DNA of 64,000 nucleotides from Janthinobacterium sp. (lineage in GTDB: Bacteria; Pseudomonadota; Gammaproteobacteria; Burkholderiales; Chitinibacteraceae): NCBI GenBank assembly GCA_025360045.1, contig JANYCY010000046.1, forward strand, positions 1 to 64,000. The letters are read 5' to 3'. The notes beneath the pieces were generated by a model, which saw nothing but the letters and a program-made list of their open reading frames with translations, ran no database searches and was not told the DNA's origin. Position numbers and translations under genes: made by a program. This document shows, in pieces, positions 52,655 through 63,200 of the stretch. Within the stretch, counting starts at the first letter, position 1; each line of letters starts with the position of its first letter.

Positions 52655-54577
52655 ATGGATGTCTTTAATAATTTTGCTGCACGTTATGAGCGCACTCGCG
52701 AAGAAGAAATGTCCCTAAGGGACTATTTGGAGCTGTGCAAGCAAGATCAAGTCGCTTATGCCACGGCGGCAGAGCGGATGTTGATGGCGATTGGTGAGCC
52801 AGAATTAATTGATACTCGGCTTGATTCGAGTTTGTCTCGTATCTTCCAAAACAAAGTGATTCGAATCTATCCGGCATTTCGTGAATTCTATGGCATGGAA
52901 GAGGTGATTGAGCAGGTCGTCGCTTATTTCCGCCATGCGGCTCAGGGACTTGAAGAAAAGAAACAAATCCTTTATTTGCTAGGGCCAGTCGGCGGGGGTA
53001 AAAGCTCGATTGCCGAGAAATTAAAAGAATTGATGGAGTGCGTGCCTTTTTATTGCATTAAAGGTTCCCCCGTAAATGAGTCCCCTTTGGGCTTATTTAA
53101 TGCTGATGAGGATGGTGCTTTATTGCAAGAGCAATTTGGTATTGCTAGCCGCTATTTAAAAACCATTCCTAGCCCTTGGGCCGTCAAACGCCTGCATGAG
53201 TTTAATGGCGATATTAATCAATTTAGAGTAGTAAAGCGCCATCCTTCGGTATTGCGCCAAGTCGCTATTGCTAAAACGGAGCCGGGGGATGAAAACAACC
53301 AAGATATTTCGGCCTTGGTGGGTAAGGTCGATATTCGCAAATTAGAAAAATACGCACAAGACGATCCCGATGCCTATAGCTATTCAGGCGGGCTGTGTTT
53401 AGCTAACCAAGGGTTGCTTGAGTTTGTAGAAATGTTTAAAGCGCCGATTAAAGTCTTGCATCCCCTATTAACGGCCACCCAAGAAGGTAACTTTAAAGGC
53501 ACGGAAGGTTTTGGGGCGATTCCCTTTGATGGCGTAGTGTTAGCGCACTCAAATGAATCTGAATGGAAGCAATTTAAAAACAATAAAAATAACGAGGCTT
53601 TTTTAGACCGTATTTATATTGTGAAAGTACCTTATTGCTTGAGGGTGAGTGAGGAGGTGAAGATTTATGAAAAGCTGGTGCTTAATTCCTCATTATCTAA
53701 AGCACCGTGCGCACCTGGCACATTAAAAATGATGGCGCAGTTTGCAATTCTTTCACGGCTGCGTGAGCCAGAAAACTCCAGTATTTTTTCTAAAATGCTG
53801 GTTTACGACGGTGATAATTTAAAAGACGTCGATCCAAAGGCTAAATCCATTCAAGAATACCGCGATTTTGCGGGTGTCGATGAAGGCATGAATGGCTTGT
53901 CTACGCGGTTTGCATTTAAGATTTTATCTAAAGTATTTAATTTCGACCACGCTGAAGTGGCGGCGAACCCCGTCCATTTGCTGTATTTGCTGGAGCAACA
54001 AGTCGAGCGGGAACAATTCTCTGCCGAGCTTGAGCAAAAATATATCTCGTATATCAAAGAGTTTATGGCTTTGAAATACGTTGATTTTATCGGCAAGGAA
54101 ATCCAAACCGCTTATTTAGAGAGTTATTCTGAATATGGGCAAAATATCTTTGATCGCTATGTCACGCTGGCAGATTATTGGATTCAAGATCAGGAGTATC
54201 GCGATGCGGATACCGGTGAATCGTTTGATCGGACTAGTTTAAATAATGAGTTAGAAAAAATAGAGAAGCCGGCGGGTATTTCTAATCCTAAAGACTTTAG
54301 AAATGAAATCGTTAATTTTGTCTTACGTGCCCGTGCTAATAATGGCGGTAATAACCCTGCATGGACTTCATATGAAAAACTGCGCTCGGTCATTGAGAAG
54401 AAAATGTTCTCTAATACTGAGGAATTGCTGCCGGTGATTTCCTTTAATGCTAAGGCCAGTCATGATGATGCGCGTAAACATGAGGATTTTGTGAATAGGA
54501 TGGTAAGCAAAGGCTATACGCCTAAGCAAGTACGGTTATTGTGCGAGTGGTATTTAAGGGTACGTAAATCATCGTAA
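52655..54577 (+). CDS. prkA: PrkA family serine protein kinase (YeaG)
   Basis: A 640-residue protein with an N-terminal AAA-type ATPase segment (YLLGPVGGGKSSIAEKL, Walker A) and a C-terminal PrkA kinase-like domain. The ATG at 52655 follows gaggagagg. Homologues (YeaG) are linked to nitrogen starvation, stationary phase and sporulation. It is followed by YeaH and SpoVR, the conserved stress triad. Substrates in this organism are unknown. Confidence 0.95.
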   Translation: MDVFNNFAARYERTREEEMSLRDYLELCKQDQVAYATAAERMLMAIGEPELIDTRLDSSLSRIFQNKVIRIYPAFREFYGMEEVIEQVVAYFRHAAQGLEEKKQILYLLGPVGGGKSSIAEKLKELMECVPFYCIKGSPVNESPLGLFNADEDGALLQEQFGIASRYLKTIPSPWAVKRLHEFNGDINQFRVVKRHPSVLRQVAIAKTEPGDENNQDISALVGKVDIRKLEKYAQDDPDAYSYSGGLCLANQGLLEFVEMFKAPIKVLHPLLTATQEGNFKGTEGFGAIPFDGVVLAHSNESEWKQFKNNKNNEAFLDRIYIVKVPYCLRVSEEVKIYEKLVLNSSLSKAPCAPGTLKMMAQFAILSRLREPENSSIFSKMLVYDGDNLKDVDPKAKSIQEYRDFAGVDEGMNGLSTRFAFKILSKVFNFDHAEVAANPVHLLYLLEQQVEREQFSAELEQKYISYIKEFMALKYVDFIGKEIQTAYLESYSEYGQNIFDRYVTLADYWIQDQEYRDADTGESFDRTSLNNELEKIEKPAGISNPKDFRNEIVNFVLRARANNGGNNPAWTSYEKLRSVIEKKMFSNTEELLPVISFNAKASHDDARKHEDFVNRMVSKGYTPKQVRLLCEWYLRVRKSS

Positions 54578-54651
54578 TCCAGTGGGGGGAGGAGTGATTC
54601 GAGGATGCTCGAGATTGCTCCTTGCGCCTCACGCCTCACTGGAGTTGCAAA

Positions 54652-55929
54652 ATGATCCATATGATTGATCGGCGTTTAAATGGCAAGAATAAGTCGGCGA
54701 TAAATCGTGAAAGATTCCTTCGCCGTTTTAAAGGGCAAATTAAAGAGGCGGTGACCCGTGCCGTAAATGGGCGATCAATTACCGATATAGAGCGTGGAGA
54801 GAAAGTCTCTATCCCTGTTAAAGATATTAATGAGCCGGGCTTTGCCCATGCTCAAGGCGGCATTTGGGAGCGCGTTTTCCCTGGGAATGATCGTTATAGT
54901 CGAGGCGATGAAATTGATCGTCCTGCTGGTGGGGATGGGGCAGGCGGTAATGGCGGCGCGGGCAATGGTGGAGATGGAGAGGACGATTTTGTTTTTGAAT
55001 TAAGCAAAGAGGAGTTTTTAGAGTTTTTCTTTGATGATCTTGAATTGCCTAATTTGGTTAAAACCCAATTAAAGCAAAGTATGGTGATGAAGCCGGTGCG
55101 GGCGGGCTTTACTTCAGATGGTACGCCGACCAATATTCATGTGCTGCGGAGCCTGCGTGCGGCATTAGGGCGGCGTATTGCGCTATCGGCAGGGCCATTA
55201 GAAGAGTTAAATACGCTGCAAGAGCAATTAGATGAGTTACTAGAAACTCAAGGAGAAAGATCTCAAGAGGTTCAAACCTTGCAGGCGATTATTCGTGAAT
55301 TAAAAGCAAAGTTAGTTTGCATTCCTTATATTGATCCTTTTGATTTGAAATATACCAATCGCATTCGTGTGCCTAAGCCGACCACTCAAGCGGTAATGTT
55401 TTGCGTAATGGATGTATCTGGCTCAATGGATGAGGCAAAAAAAGATATCGCTAAGCGTTTCTTTATTTTGCTTTATTTATTCCTAGTGCGTGCTTACGAA
55501 AAAATAGAAGTGGTGTTTATTCGCCACCATACTCAGGCGACCGAGGTGAATGAGCATGACTTTTTTCATGCGCGAGACACAGGTGGTACGGTGGTTTCAT
55601 CGGCATTAAAGCTCACTAAGAAAATTATTGATGAGCGTTATCCCGATGCCGATTGGAATATTTATGTTGCTCAAGCCAGTGATGGGGATAACTGGGATTC
55701 GGATTCACCACAATGTCGGCAATTATTAAGTGCTGAAATTATGCCGCTTTTGCAATATTACGCGTATGTGGAAATTACCGAGGGGGAGCCGCAAAACCTT
55801 TGGTTTGAATATGAGAAAGTGGCTGAACAACATGCGCATTTTACCATGCGGCGTATACGCAATCCGGCAGAAATTTGGCCTATTTTTAAAGAGCTATTTA
55901 AAAAAGTCAGCGCAAGGGGGGGTGTATGA
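54652..55929 (+). CDS. yeaH: YeaH/UPF0229 family VWA protein
   Basis: A 425-residue protein. The N-terminus has the conserved MIDRRLNGKNKSAINRERF basic segment, and a glycine-rich acidic linker (about 95-120: AGGDGAGGNGGAGNGGDGE). The C-terminal von Willebrand A domain includes the MIDAS motif DVSGSMDEAKK. ATG 54652 follows ggagttgc. It is 75 bp after prkA and overlaps spoVR by 4 bp; YeaH is thought to partner with YeaG/PrkA. Confidence 0.93.
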   Translation: MIHMIDRRLNGKNKSAINRERFLRRFKGQIKEAVTRAVNGRSITDIERGEKVSIPVKDINEPGFAHAQGGIWERVFPGNDRYSRGDEIDRPAGGDGAGGNGGAGNGGDGEDDFVFELSKEEFLEFFFDDLELPNLVKTQLKQSMVMKPVRAGFTSDGTPTNIHVLRSLRAALGRRIALSAGPLEELNTLQEQLDELLETQGERSQEVQTLQAIIRELKAKLVCIPYIDPFDLKYTNRIRVPKPTTQAVMFCVMDVSGSMDEAKKDIAKRFFILLYLFLVRAYEKIEVVFIRHHTQATEVNEHDFFHARDTGGTVVSSALKLTKKIIDERYPDADWNIYVAQASDGDNWDSDSPQCRQLLSAEIMPLLQYYAYVEITEGEPQNLWFEYEKVAEQHAHFTMRRIRNPAEIWPIFKELFKKVSARGGV

Positions 55930-57464
55930 GTACGAGTACACGTCAAAAAAAAACGCGCACAAAAAAATTATTATCGACAGGATCGGAGTGGTCATTTGAT
56001 TTAATTGATGATTACTATCGAGAAATCGCGCGTGTTGCTAAGAGCTTTGGTCTGGATACCTATCCAAATCAATTAGAGGTGATCTCTGCCGAGCAAATGA
56101 TGGATGCCTATGCCTCGGTAGGGATGCCGGTGATGTATAACCACTGGAGTTACGGTAAGCATTTCTTATCTACGCAAAAATCATATCAGCGCGGGGCCAT
56201 GGGGCTGGCCTATGAGATTGTGATTAACTCTAGCCCTTGTATTGCCTATTTAATGGAAGAAAACACCATGACCATGCAAGCGCTGGTGATAGCGCATGCG
56301 GCTTTTGGCCATAATTCATTCTTTAAAGGCAATTATTTATTTAGAAGTTGGACGGATGCAACCGCCATTATTGATTATTTGGTCTTTGCAAAAAATTATA
56401 TTGCACAATGCGAGCAAAGATATGGCGAAGATAAGGTAGAGGAATTGCTCGATTCTTGTCATGCACTGATGAATTATGGGGTTGATCGCTATAAGCGGCC
56501 ACAAAAATTATCGCTCTCATTAGAATTGGCCAAGCAATCAGAGCGGGAAAACTATCAGCAATCCCAGATTAATGAATTATGGCGAACTATTCCTAAGCGT
56601 ACTGAAGAAGAAAAAACGCATGAAGAAAGCCGCTTTCCTTCAGAGCCGCAAGAAAATCTGCTGTATTTTATTGAAAAATACGCGCCCTTATTAGCGCCGT
56701 GGCAAAGAGAAATTGTGCGAATTATTCGTAAAATTGCTCAATACTTTTATCCGCAGCGCCAAACGCAGGTGATGAATGAGGGCTGGGCTACTTTTTGGCA
56801 TTACACCTTGTTAAATCAATTGTATGACGAAGGCTTGGTGGATGATGCTTTTATGCTGGAGTTTTTGCATAGCCATACCAATGTGGTCTTTCAGCAGCCG
56901 GTTACGAGCAAATGGTTTAATGGCATAAATCCATACGCCTTGGGCTTTGCTATGTTTCGGGATTTAAGGCGGATTTGTGAAGAGCCAACGGAGGAAGACG
57001 TGGCTTGGTTTCCCGATTTAGTGAATACCGATTGGAAAAAAACACTCGATTTTGCGATGCGAAATTTTAAGGATGAGAGTTTTATTTTGCAGTATCTGTC
57101 GCCGAAACTAATGCGAGAGTTTCGCTTCTTTGCCATTTTGGATGATGACTATTTGCCAAAATTAAAAGTAGCCGCGATTCATGATGATGTAGGCTATTTA
57201 GAGATTAGACAGAAACTAGCTGAGCAATACAACTTGGCAGGGAGGGAGCCTAATATTCAAGTGTATGAGGCCAATACGCAGGGAGATCGATCATTAACTT
57301 TACGTCATTATCAATATCAAAGAAGGCCCTTGGGCAATAGTGCTCATGAGGTGCTGAAGCATATCTCACGTTTATGGGGTTTTTCTGTGAAATTAGATAG
57401 CGTCGATGAAAAGGGCCGAGTTTTGTTGAGTTATGAATGCAAATTGGAAAAAAGAGGGGGGTAG
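55926..57464 (+). CDS. spoVR: SpoVR family protein (YcgB)
   Basis: A 512-residue protein of the SpoVR/YcgB family. Family motifs include MPVMYNHWSYGKHFLSTQKS, LVIAHAAFGHNSFFKGNYLF, and MNEGWATFWHYTLLN. The protein begins with a basic tail (TRQKKTRTKKLLS). The ATGA overlap with yeaH shows coupled translation. Role: stress adaptation; in B. subtilis, spore cortex formation. Terminates near a bidirectional hairpin shared with rplI. Confidence 0.95.
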   Translation: MSTSTRQKKTRTKKLLSTGSEWSFDLIDDYYREIARVAKSFGLDTYPNQLEVISAEQMMDAYASVGMPVMYNHWSYGKHFLSTQKSYQRGAMGLAYEIVINSSPCIAYLMEENTMTMQALVIAHAAFGHNSFFKGNYLFRSWTDATAIIDYLVFAKNYIAQCEQRYGEDKVEELLDSCHALMNYGVDRYKRPQKLSLSLELAKQSERENYQQSQINELWRTIPKRTEEEKTHEESRFPSEPQENLLYFIEKYAPLLAPWQREIVRIIRKIAQYFYPQRQTQVMNEGWATFWHYTLLNQLYDEGLVDDAFMLEFLHSHTNVVFQQPVTSKWFNGINPYALGFAMFRDLRRICEEPTEEDVAWFPDLVNTDWKKTLDFAMRNFKDESFILQYLSPKLMREFRFFAILDDDYLPKLKVAAIHDDVGYLEIRQKLAEQYNLAGREPNIQVYEANTQGDRSLTLRHYQYQRRPLGNSAHEVLKHISRLWGFSVKLDSVDEKGRVLLSYECKLEKRGG

Positions 57465-57485
57465 TTTTAGTTTGTTAGTGGGCAA

Positions 57486-57519
57486 TAAAAAACGGCAATC
57501 TGAAGATTGCCGTTTTTTC
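57486..57519. terminator. Bidirectional terminator between spoVR and rplI
   Basis: aaaaaacggcaatct and agattgccgtttttt are perfect arms, with A and T runs on both sides, so it can stop both converging transcripts. Confidence 0.92.
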
Positions 57520-57546
57520 TGTGGAGCGATTAGCTAATCGTAATGA

Positions 57547-57996
57547 TTAGTTAATACCAACAACAGTTACTTTTACTGCAGCCACGATTTCGTGGTGCAA
57601 TGCCAGCTCAACATCGTATTCGCCGATTTGCTTGAAAGGACCTTCAGGCAGACGAACTTCAGATTTAGCCACTTCAAAGCCAGCAGCAACGAATGCTTCG
57701 GCGATGTCTTGTGTGCTAACTGAACCGAACAGACGGCCATCAACACCGGCTTTTTGTTCGATAGAAACAGCAGTGCCTTCAAGCTTCGCCGCACGATCAG
57801 TTGCCGCAGCAAGGATCTCAACTTGACGAGCTTCAAGTTCAACGCGACGCGCTTCAAATTCAGCTAAGTTAGCTGTTGTTGCGCGTTTTGCTTTGCCTTG
57901 TGGTACCAAGAAGTTACGTGCGTAACCGTCTTTTACTGTAACCACATCACCAAGACCACCTAAGTTTGCTACTTTTTCGAGCAGAATGATTTGCAT
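57547..57996 (-). CDS. rplI: 50S ribosomal protein L9
   Basis: A 149-residue L9: [20 protein letters not shown] opens the N-domain, followed by the [16 protein letters not shown]-binding loop, the long connecting helix and a C-domain. It is the last gene of the rpsF-priB-rpsR-rplI operon on the minus strand. Confidence 0.98.
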   Translation of the reverse strand: MQIILLEKVANLGGLGDVVTVKDGYARNFLVPQGKAKRATTANLAEFEARRVELEARQVEILAAATDRAAKLEGTAVSIEQKAGVDGRLFGSVSTQDIAEAFVAAGFEVAKSEVRLPEGPFKQIGEYDVELALHHEIVAAVKVTVVGIN

Positions 57997-58011
57997 TTTT
58001 ATTCCTCTCGC

Positions 58012-58239
58012 TTAGTGTTGGTCGGTGTATGGCAGAAGCGCAAGCAGACGTGCTACTTTGATGGCTTCAGACAGTTGGCGTTGGAACTTAGCTTTAGTAC
58101 CAGTGATACGAGCTGGAATGATCTTACCGTTTTCAGAGATAAAGTCTTTTAACAGAGCAATATCTTTGTAATCCACGTGGGCAATGCCTTCGGCGGTAAA
58201 GCGGCAGAATTTTTTCCGCTTGAACAGATGACGCGACAT
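58012..58239 (-). CDS. rpsR: 30S ribosomal protein S18
   Basis: A 75-residue S18 starting [18 protein letters not shown] (ATG 58239). [18 protein letters not shown] and [15 protein letters not shown] are conserved. The S18/S6 pair binds the platform of the 30S subunit. Its upstream neighbour priB ends 8 bp away. Two cysteine-containing ends typical of some S18 paralogs are absent; only one N-terminal cysteine is present. Confidence 0.98.
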   Translation of the reverse strand: MSRHLFKRKKFCRFTAEGIAHVDYKDIALLKDFISENGKIIPARITGTKAKFQRQLSEAIKVARLLALLPYTDQH

Positions 58240-58247
58240 GATAAACC

Positions 58248-58553
58248 TCAATTCAACAATTCAAATTCTTCGAGATGCAACACAAGCTCATTGCGATAAC
58301 GATTACTTTTTGCAGCAATAAAACCTTTGCTGGCGAGTCGTTGCCCAATCTGAATAGGGGCAAGTCGTGCTGCCATATCGCCGAGTGCCATCATGGCCAC
58401 TTCACACTCCACCTTGCGGTGTTTTCCTGCTTCAAGCTGTTCAGAAAGGTGAGTGATCACTATTTCTAAGACGGGCGTTCCGGCAGGGGTGTAACGTAAA
58501 TCGCTTCGTTTTATAACAGTACCGTCAATGAGTACTCGGTTACGTTTGTCCAA
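58248..58553 (-). CDS. priB: Primosomal replication protein N
   Basis: A 101-residue OB-fold protein of the primosome that binds single-stranded DNA and PriA during replication restart. It resembles SSB in its N-terminal strands ([20 protein letters not shown]). The start TTG 58553 is needed since no ATG lies close. It lies between rpsF and rpsR, the standard place in beta- and gammaproteobacteria. Confidence 0.95.
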   Translation of the reverse strand: MDKRNRVLIDGTVIKRSDLRYTPAGTPVLEIVITHLSEQLEAGKHRKVECEVAMMALGDMAARLAPIQIGQRLASKGFIAAKSNRYRNELVLHLEEFELLN

Positions 58554-58606
58554 TTTAGTAGTCCAGAGTATGCAATGCGAAATTTTCGCAGTGCTTACTT
58601 GTTACC

Positions 58607-58972
58607 TTAGGCAGCAGGAACGCCTTCGGCGGCTGGAGTAAGGGACTTGGACTTCTCTTCCTTCATCATTGGGGAAGCTTCAACAACAGCAGTTTCTGTG
58701 CGCAGAGTAATGTGGCGCAGAACGGCGTCATTGAATTTGAAGGCGTGTTCGAGTTCGTCCAAAATCAATTGGCTGATTTCGACGTTCATCATGACGTAGT
58801 GAGCTTTGTGGATCTTTTGGATCGGGTAAGCTAACTGACGACGGCCCCAGTCTTCAAGACGGTGAATAGCACCACCACCGTTGGTGATCAGGGTCTTGTA
58901 GCGATCAATCATCGCTGGAACCTGTTCGCTTTGATCCGGATGCACGATAAATACGATTTCGTAATGTCGCAT
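58607..58972 (-). CDS. rpsF: 30S ribosomal protein S6
   Basis: A 121-residue S6. [20 protein letters not shown] at the start and [19 protein letters not shown] mark the family. The charged tail (EEKSKSLTP...) is a common extension. ATG 58972 follows aaggagatg. First gene of the operon; a promoter lies about 70-98 bp upstream. Confidence 0.98.
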   Translation of the reverse strand: MRHYEIVFIVHPDQSEQVPAMIDRYKTLITNGGGAIHRLEDWGRRQLAYPIQKIHKAHYVMMNVEISQLILDELEHAFKFNDAVLRHITLRTETAVVEASPMMKEEKSKSLTPAAEGVPAA

Positions 58973-59041
58973 GACATCTCCTTATGGATGTTAAGCCTGC
59001 CGCGTGCGACTACGGTCAAGCAAGGTTGTTAAGAGCGGCGG

Positions 59042-59070
59042 ATCATACCCGAGAATGGGCCTGACCTCAA
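59042..59070 (-). promoter_or_regulatory. Putative sigma-70 promoter of rpsF operon
   Basis: On the minus strand, TTGAGG (59070-59065) and TATGAT (59047-59042) are separated by 17 bp, about 70 bp upstream of the rpsF start. Both hexamers are near consensus. The leader between could carry an S6/S18 autoregulatory fold, but none was proven. Confidence 0.65.
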
Positions 59071-59091
59071 GCAATATAAAGCGCGGACGGC

Positions 59092-59415
59092 TTAACGCTC
59101 GATGTGGCCGATTTTATCGCTGACCGCAGCCCATGTTTCATGGTCAGGAAGCGGATCTTTTTTCTCTACGATGGCATGCCATATTTTAGACATCTCGGCA
59201 TTGAGCTCGATATAGTCTTGCATCTCTGCAGGGACATCATCTTCTGCATAGATGGCTTCGACTGGGCATTCGGCGACGCAGAGTGTGCAGTCAATGCATT
59301 CATCAGGATCAATGACTAAGAAGTTTGGACCTTCACGAAAACAGTCGACTGGGCATACATCGACGCAATCCGTGTACTTGCATTTCACACAGGCGTCGGT
59401 CACTACGTACGTCAT
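59092..59415 (-). CDS. fdxA: Seven-iron ferredoxin FdxA
   Basis: A 107-residue 3Fe-4S/4Fe-4S ferredoxin: [21 protein letters not shown] provides the first set (with a variant second cysteine spacing typical of seven-iron proteins), and [17 protein letters not shown] the second. It carries electrons in the cytoplasm. It is transcribed on the minus strand, in the same direction as the ribosomal operon but separated from it by a promoter. Confidence 0.95.
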   Translation of the reverse strand: MTYVVTDACVKCKYTDCVDVCPVDCFREGPNFLVIDPDECIDCTLCVAECPVEAIYAEDDVPAEMQDYIELNAEMSKIWHAIVEKKDPLPDHETWAAVSDKIGHIER

Positions 59416-60293
59416 GATTGAATCCTTTTATTCTATGGGGCAGCTCGCCTGCGGCATCTTATAGAAAAGAGCCAATAAAGAAACAAAAGCTGCTCTTTAG
59501 TTTTTTACTGGGTTTGCTTTCCGCGCATGCGGGGCTAAGGCGCTTTGTGGCGTAACTTTCTTGATTTTAGCAGAGCTCTAGGGCTTGGACGTAATAACGT
59601 AGTTATTAATAAAGAATCCCTAGCGATAACTGCTCGCATCAGATCAAATATTGATAGGCTTATAAAATAGGCCTGACTATTTGCGAGGGCTGATTTGTAT
59701 GTGCTCTCAGAGCTTGTTTGCGGATTGGCGAGAAATACAACAGCCGTGTGAATCAAATATGGGAATCATTTGCGGGCAAATGATGTGCTACTGGCATATT
59801 AAATAATGGTCTACATTTTTTTAGTTGTGATCCTTGAGTGAGATCATTATTAACCTCGCTGGGGGCGTCGAAAATATTTTTGATGAAATTAGATTGAGAA
59901 GGTGCACTCACGGCCGCTTCGCTTTTGTTTTTGTTACGGTTTTTTTGTTTTATGGAATGTTTTGTTTAGAAAAATAGTGGTTTTTTTGTGTAATTGTTTG
60001 TTCTATGTCGATATCGATTGGAATACTGCAATATATTTGCTATATGATTTGTGAGCCTATTTTATCGTAAATAGATGTTGCTCTTACTTTGCTACGTATA
60101 TTGTATGTGATGGTTTTAAGTAGGGAATGGGTGACTAAGCTGTTTTAAAGTGGCAAGTTTTTGTACGCAAAGGCGTATGAAGGTTGAGTGTCTGACTTGC
60201 GCCAAGCTTGGCGCAAATGTTATGTTTGCCGTGTTGTAAGCGCCAAGATTTCAATGCTTGGGTAAAAAAACAAAGTGAAGTGCTGGGGGAATT
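59416..60293. other. Long intergenic region upstream of fimV
   Basis: About 880 AT-rich bases. A short minus-strand frame at 59535-59756 has no ribosome site or recognisable residues and is not called. A 20-bp perfect palindrome occurs at 60197-60216. The region likely contains the divergent fdxA and fimV promoters. No tRNA or ncRNA recognised. Confidence 0.45.
60197..60216. promoter_or_regulatory. Perfect 20-bp palindrome upstream of fimV
   Basis: ttgcgccaagcttggcgcaa reads identically on both strands and sits 78 bp upstream of the fimV GTG. It could be a binding site for a dimeric regulator or a small RNA hairpin. No T run follows, so a terminator is less likely. Confidence 0.5.
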
Positions 60294-63200
60294 GTGCCAA
60301 TCAAACCGAAACTCAAGGCGTGTGTCCTTGCCCTTATATTGGCCTTGCCATTATCCGCTGGTGCAGTTGGCCTAGGAAGGCTAAACGTACTTTCTGGGCT
60401 TGGTCAGCCTTTTCGGGCTGAAATAGATCTGGTTTCTGTGCAGCCAGGCGAGTCGGAAGGGCTGCTTGCTCGGCTTGCGCCTCCCGAGGCTTTTGCACAA
60501 GCTCAAGTCGCTTATCCTTCTGCGGCATTGGGTTTGCGTTTAGTGATTGAAAAGCGTGCAAATGGCCAGCACTTTGTATTGGTGTCTTCTACCCAGTCTA
60601 TTTCTGAGCCATTTCTGGATTTGTTAATTGATTTGAATTGGTCCGGTGGAAAAATCCAGCGTGACTATACCGCGCTCATTGATCCTGTTGGCTATACACC
60701 ATCTCCAGTCGCCGCTGCCAATGGTGAGGCAAAATCTCGCGAGTCGTTTGCGCCGTCGGTACTACCTGGGACGCGTCGTCGCGGTGCGGTACTTGCGCCT
60801 AAAAAGAACGAAGCCGTGGCAAGTCAGTCAGCGGTAGAGTCCAAGCAAGCAGCAGATCAATACAAGGTAAAAAGCGGCGACACCCTCTCTGGCGTAGCAC
60901 GTCAAACGGGCGCTGAAGGGATCACTCTTGAGCAGATGTTGGTCGGTCTTTATCGACAAAATCCAGATGCATTCGATGGAAATATGAATCGCTTGCGTCG
61001 CGGCAAGATTCTGAATATCCCTAATAAAGATGAGTTGCAATCGCTTCCGGCCAAAGAAGCGCGCCAAGAGGTGCGTTTACAATCCAAAGATTGGCAGGCC
61101 TATCGCAATAAAGTGGCTGAGGCGGTACAAAAGCGCCCAGCCGTTGCGGGGAATGAAGCGGCCAGCGCGGGCCGCATTAATCCAAAAGTTGAAGAAAAAG
61201 CCAAACCAAACAGCGCCCAGCAAGATGTTTTGAAGTTATCTAAGGGCGAGGCACCCGGTAAAGTAAATCAGCAGGGTGAGCAAGCGCGTGTTCGTGCGTT
61301 AGAAGAGGAAGTGGCCGCGAGACAAAAGGGTTTGGATGAGTCCAATCAGCGGGTGGCTGCGCTGCAAAAAAATGTCCATGACATGGAAAAGCTCTTGGCG
61401 TTGAAGAGTCAGACGGGGGTTGAGCTTCAAAAAGCCAGCAAGGTCACCGATGTGCCTGTGCCGACTGCGGCGGCCACACCATTGCCTGCGGTGGCCTCAG
61501 CCGCACTGCCCGTAGTGCCAGTTGCATCTGCCGTTGTTGAGTCTTCTGCAAGTGCGTCTGTCGCCGTGCCTGCTAGTGGCGTGGCGGCAGTCAAGCCTAA
61601 AGTGCACCGCACGCCATTGCCGGCTCCTGTTCCAGTAGCAGAACCCGGTATGGTCGATGTGCTGGTCGATAATGCGCTGCCGATTGGTGGTGGTTTAGCT
61701 GCTGTTTTATTTGGTGGAGTAGGCTTCTGGTGGTCGCGTCGCCGTAAGCAAGGCAGTGCGTTTGCGGATAGCGTGTTGACTGGCGGGGATTTGAAGTCCA
61801 ATACGCTGCTCGGGAATACGGGTGGCGCAGTGATTAGCACCCAGCCAACAGAAAACTCTTTCCTGACTGACTTTAGTCGTCAAGGCCTTGGCACGATTGA
61901 TACGGATGAAGTGGATCCGATTGCCGAGGCGGAAGTCTATATGGCTTACGATCGCAACGAGCAGGCGGAAGAAATCTTACGCGATGCCTTGCTTAAAGAT
62001 CCGTCGCGTCATGAAATTCGTATGAAGCTGCTGGAGATTTTTGCTGCCAAGAAAGATCCAACGTCATACGAAGAAATTGCCGCTGATTTGTTTGCGATGA
62101 CTTCAGGTCGTGGCGCTCACTGGGAACGTGCCGCTTATCAAGGTGGCATCCTTGATCCAGAAAACCCTCTTTATCAGCGTGTAGAGCTTGCTCCCGCTGC
62201 AGTGCCCGATGGAATGGCGGAGGGACTGGATGAGGCTGTTGATGATTTTGATCTGCCCTTAGAGGATTCGCCTGCGACGACGGCCACGGCGGTGAGTGAT
62301 TTTGACGCACTGATGAGCGAACATATTGCAGAACCCGTCAGTGAGCTTAAGTCAGATCGCTTGGCTGACTTGGATCTCTCTCTCGATTTTGATATGGATG
62401 AAATTGCGCCGCTGGACAAGGACGCTGGAGCAGAAATCAATCCATTTTTAGAGATGACAACAGCTCCAGATGATTTGGCCGTGGCGAAAGTCGATGAGCA
62501 AGAGTTTGATCAAGGGCCAGTACTAGTGTCGCCAGTAATGGATGATTTTGCTGCTGGCATTGATTTTGGCTTAGATGATTTCCTTGTGCCTGAAGAACTG
62601 GCTAAGCCGGTAGAGATACAAGACGAGGTAGTGGCTGTTCAAGCACCTTTGGCTGATGCTGAGGATATGCTGTCCTTAGATCTGCCGGTTGATTTTGCCG
62701 TTGATAGTGAGCCGGAACTGCCTGCGCCCGCAGTCATTGATCCTGCTTTTGATTTGGATTTTGACGGCTTAGATAGCCTAGACGTGCCACTAGAGGCCGC
62801 TCCACTCCCTGATTTGGCGGCGGCACTACCAGATCTTGATTTGGGTGATTTGTCGGATGAAGATCCATTTGGCTTATCGGCAATGCCTGAGGCTACTGAG
62901 ACTACGCCTTCTGAGGTGGCCGCCATTGCTGAGCCTGAGGTGCTCGCACCTCCAGAAGTGGTCGCTATGCCCGAAGATGTGCTGGAGGCGACGAGCGCGG
63001 ATGATGGCCTAGGCCTAGATTTTGACTTTTCGCTCGATGCGCCGCTTGAAATAAGCGCGCCTAATTTACCTCGCGAAGAATCCATTGATTTAGCAGCCAT
63101 GAATCTTGATTTTGATGCTGATGCGGGTATTGCAGATAGCAATCCTTTAGAGTTTTCGGGCGATGATCCGGTGCAAACCAAGATCGATTTAGCCAAGGCT

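Noticed and set aside
58973-59041. S6/S18-binding RNA leader upstream of rpsF
   Set aside because: A weak ccgccg...cggcagg pairing is possible but the conserved bulge of the known leader could not be identified with confidence.
59535-59756. Open frame of 73 codons between fdxA and fimV
   Set aside because: No ribosome site and no domain-like pattern; lies in AT-rich intergenic DNA.
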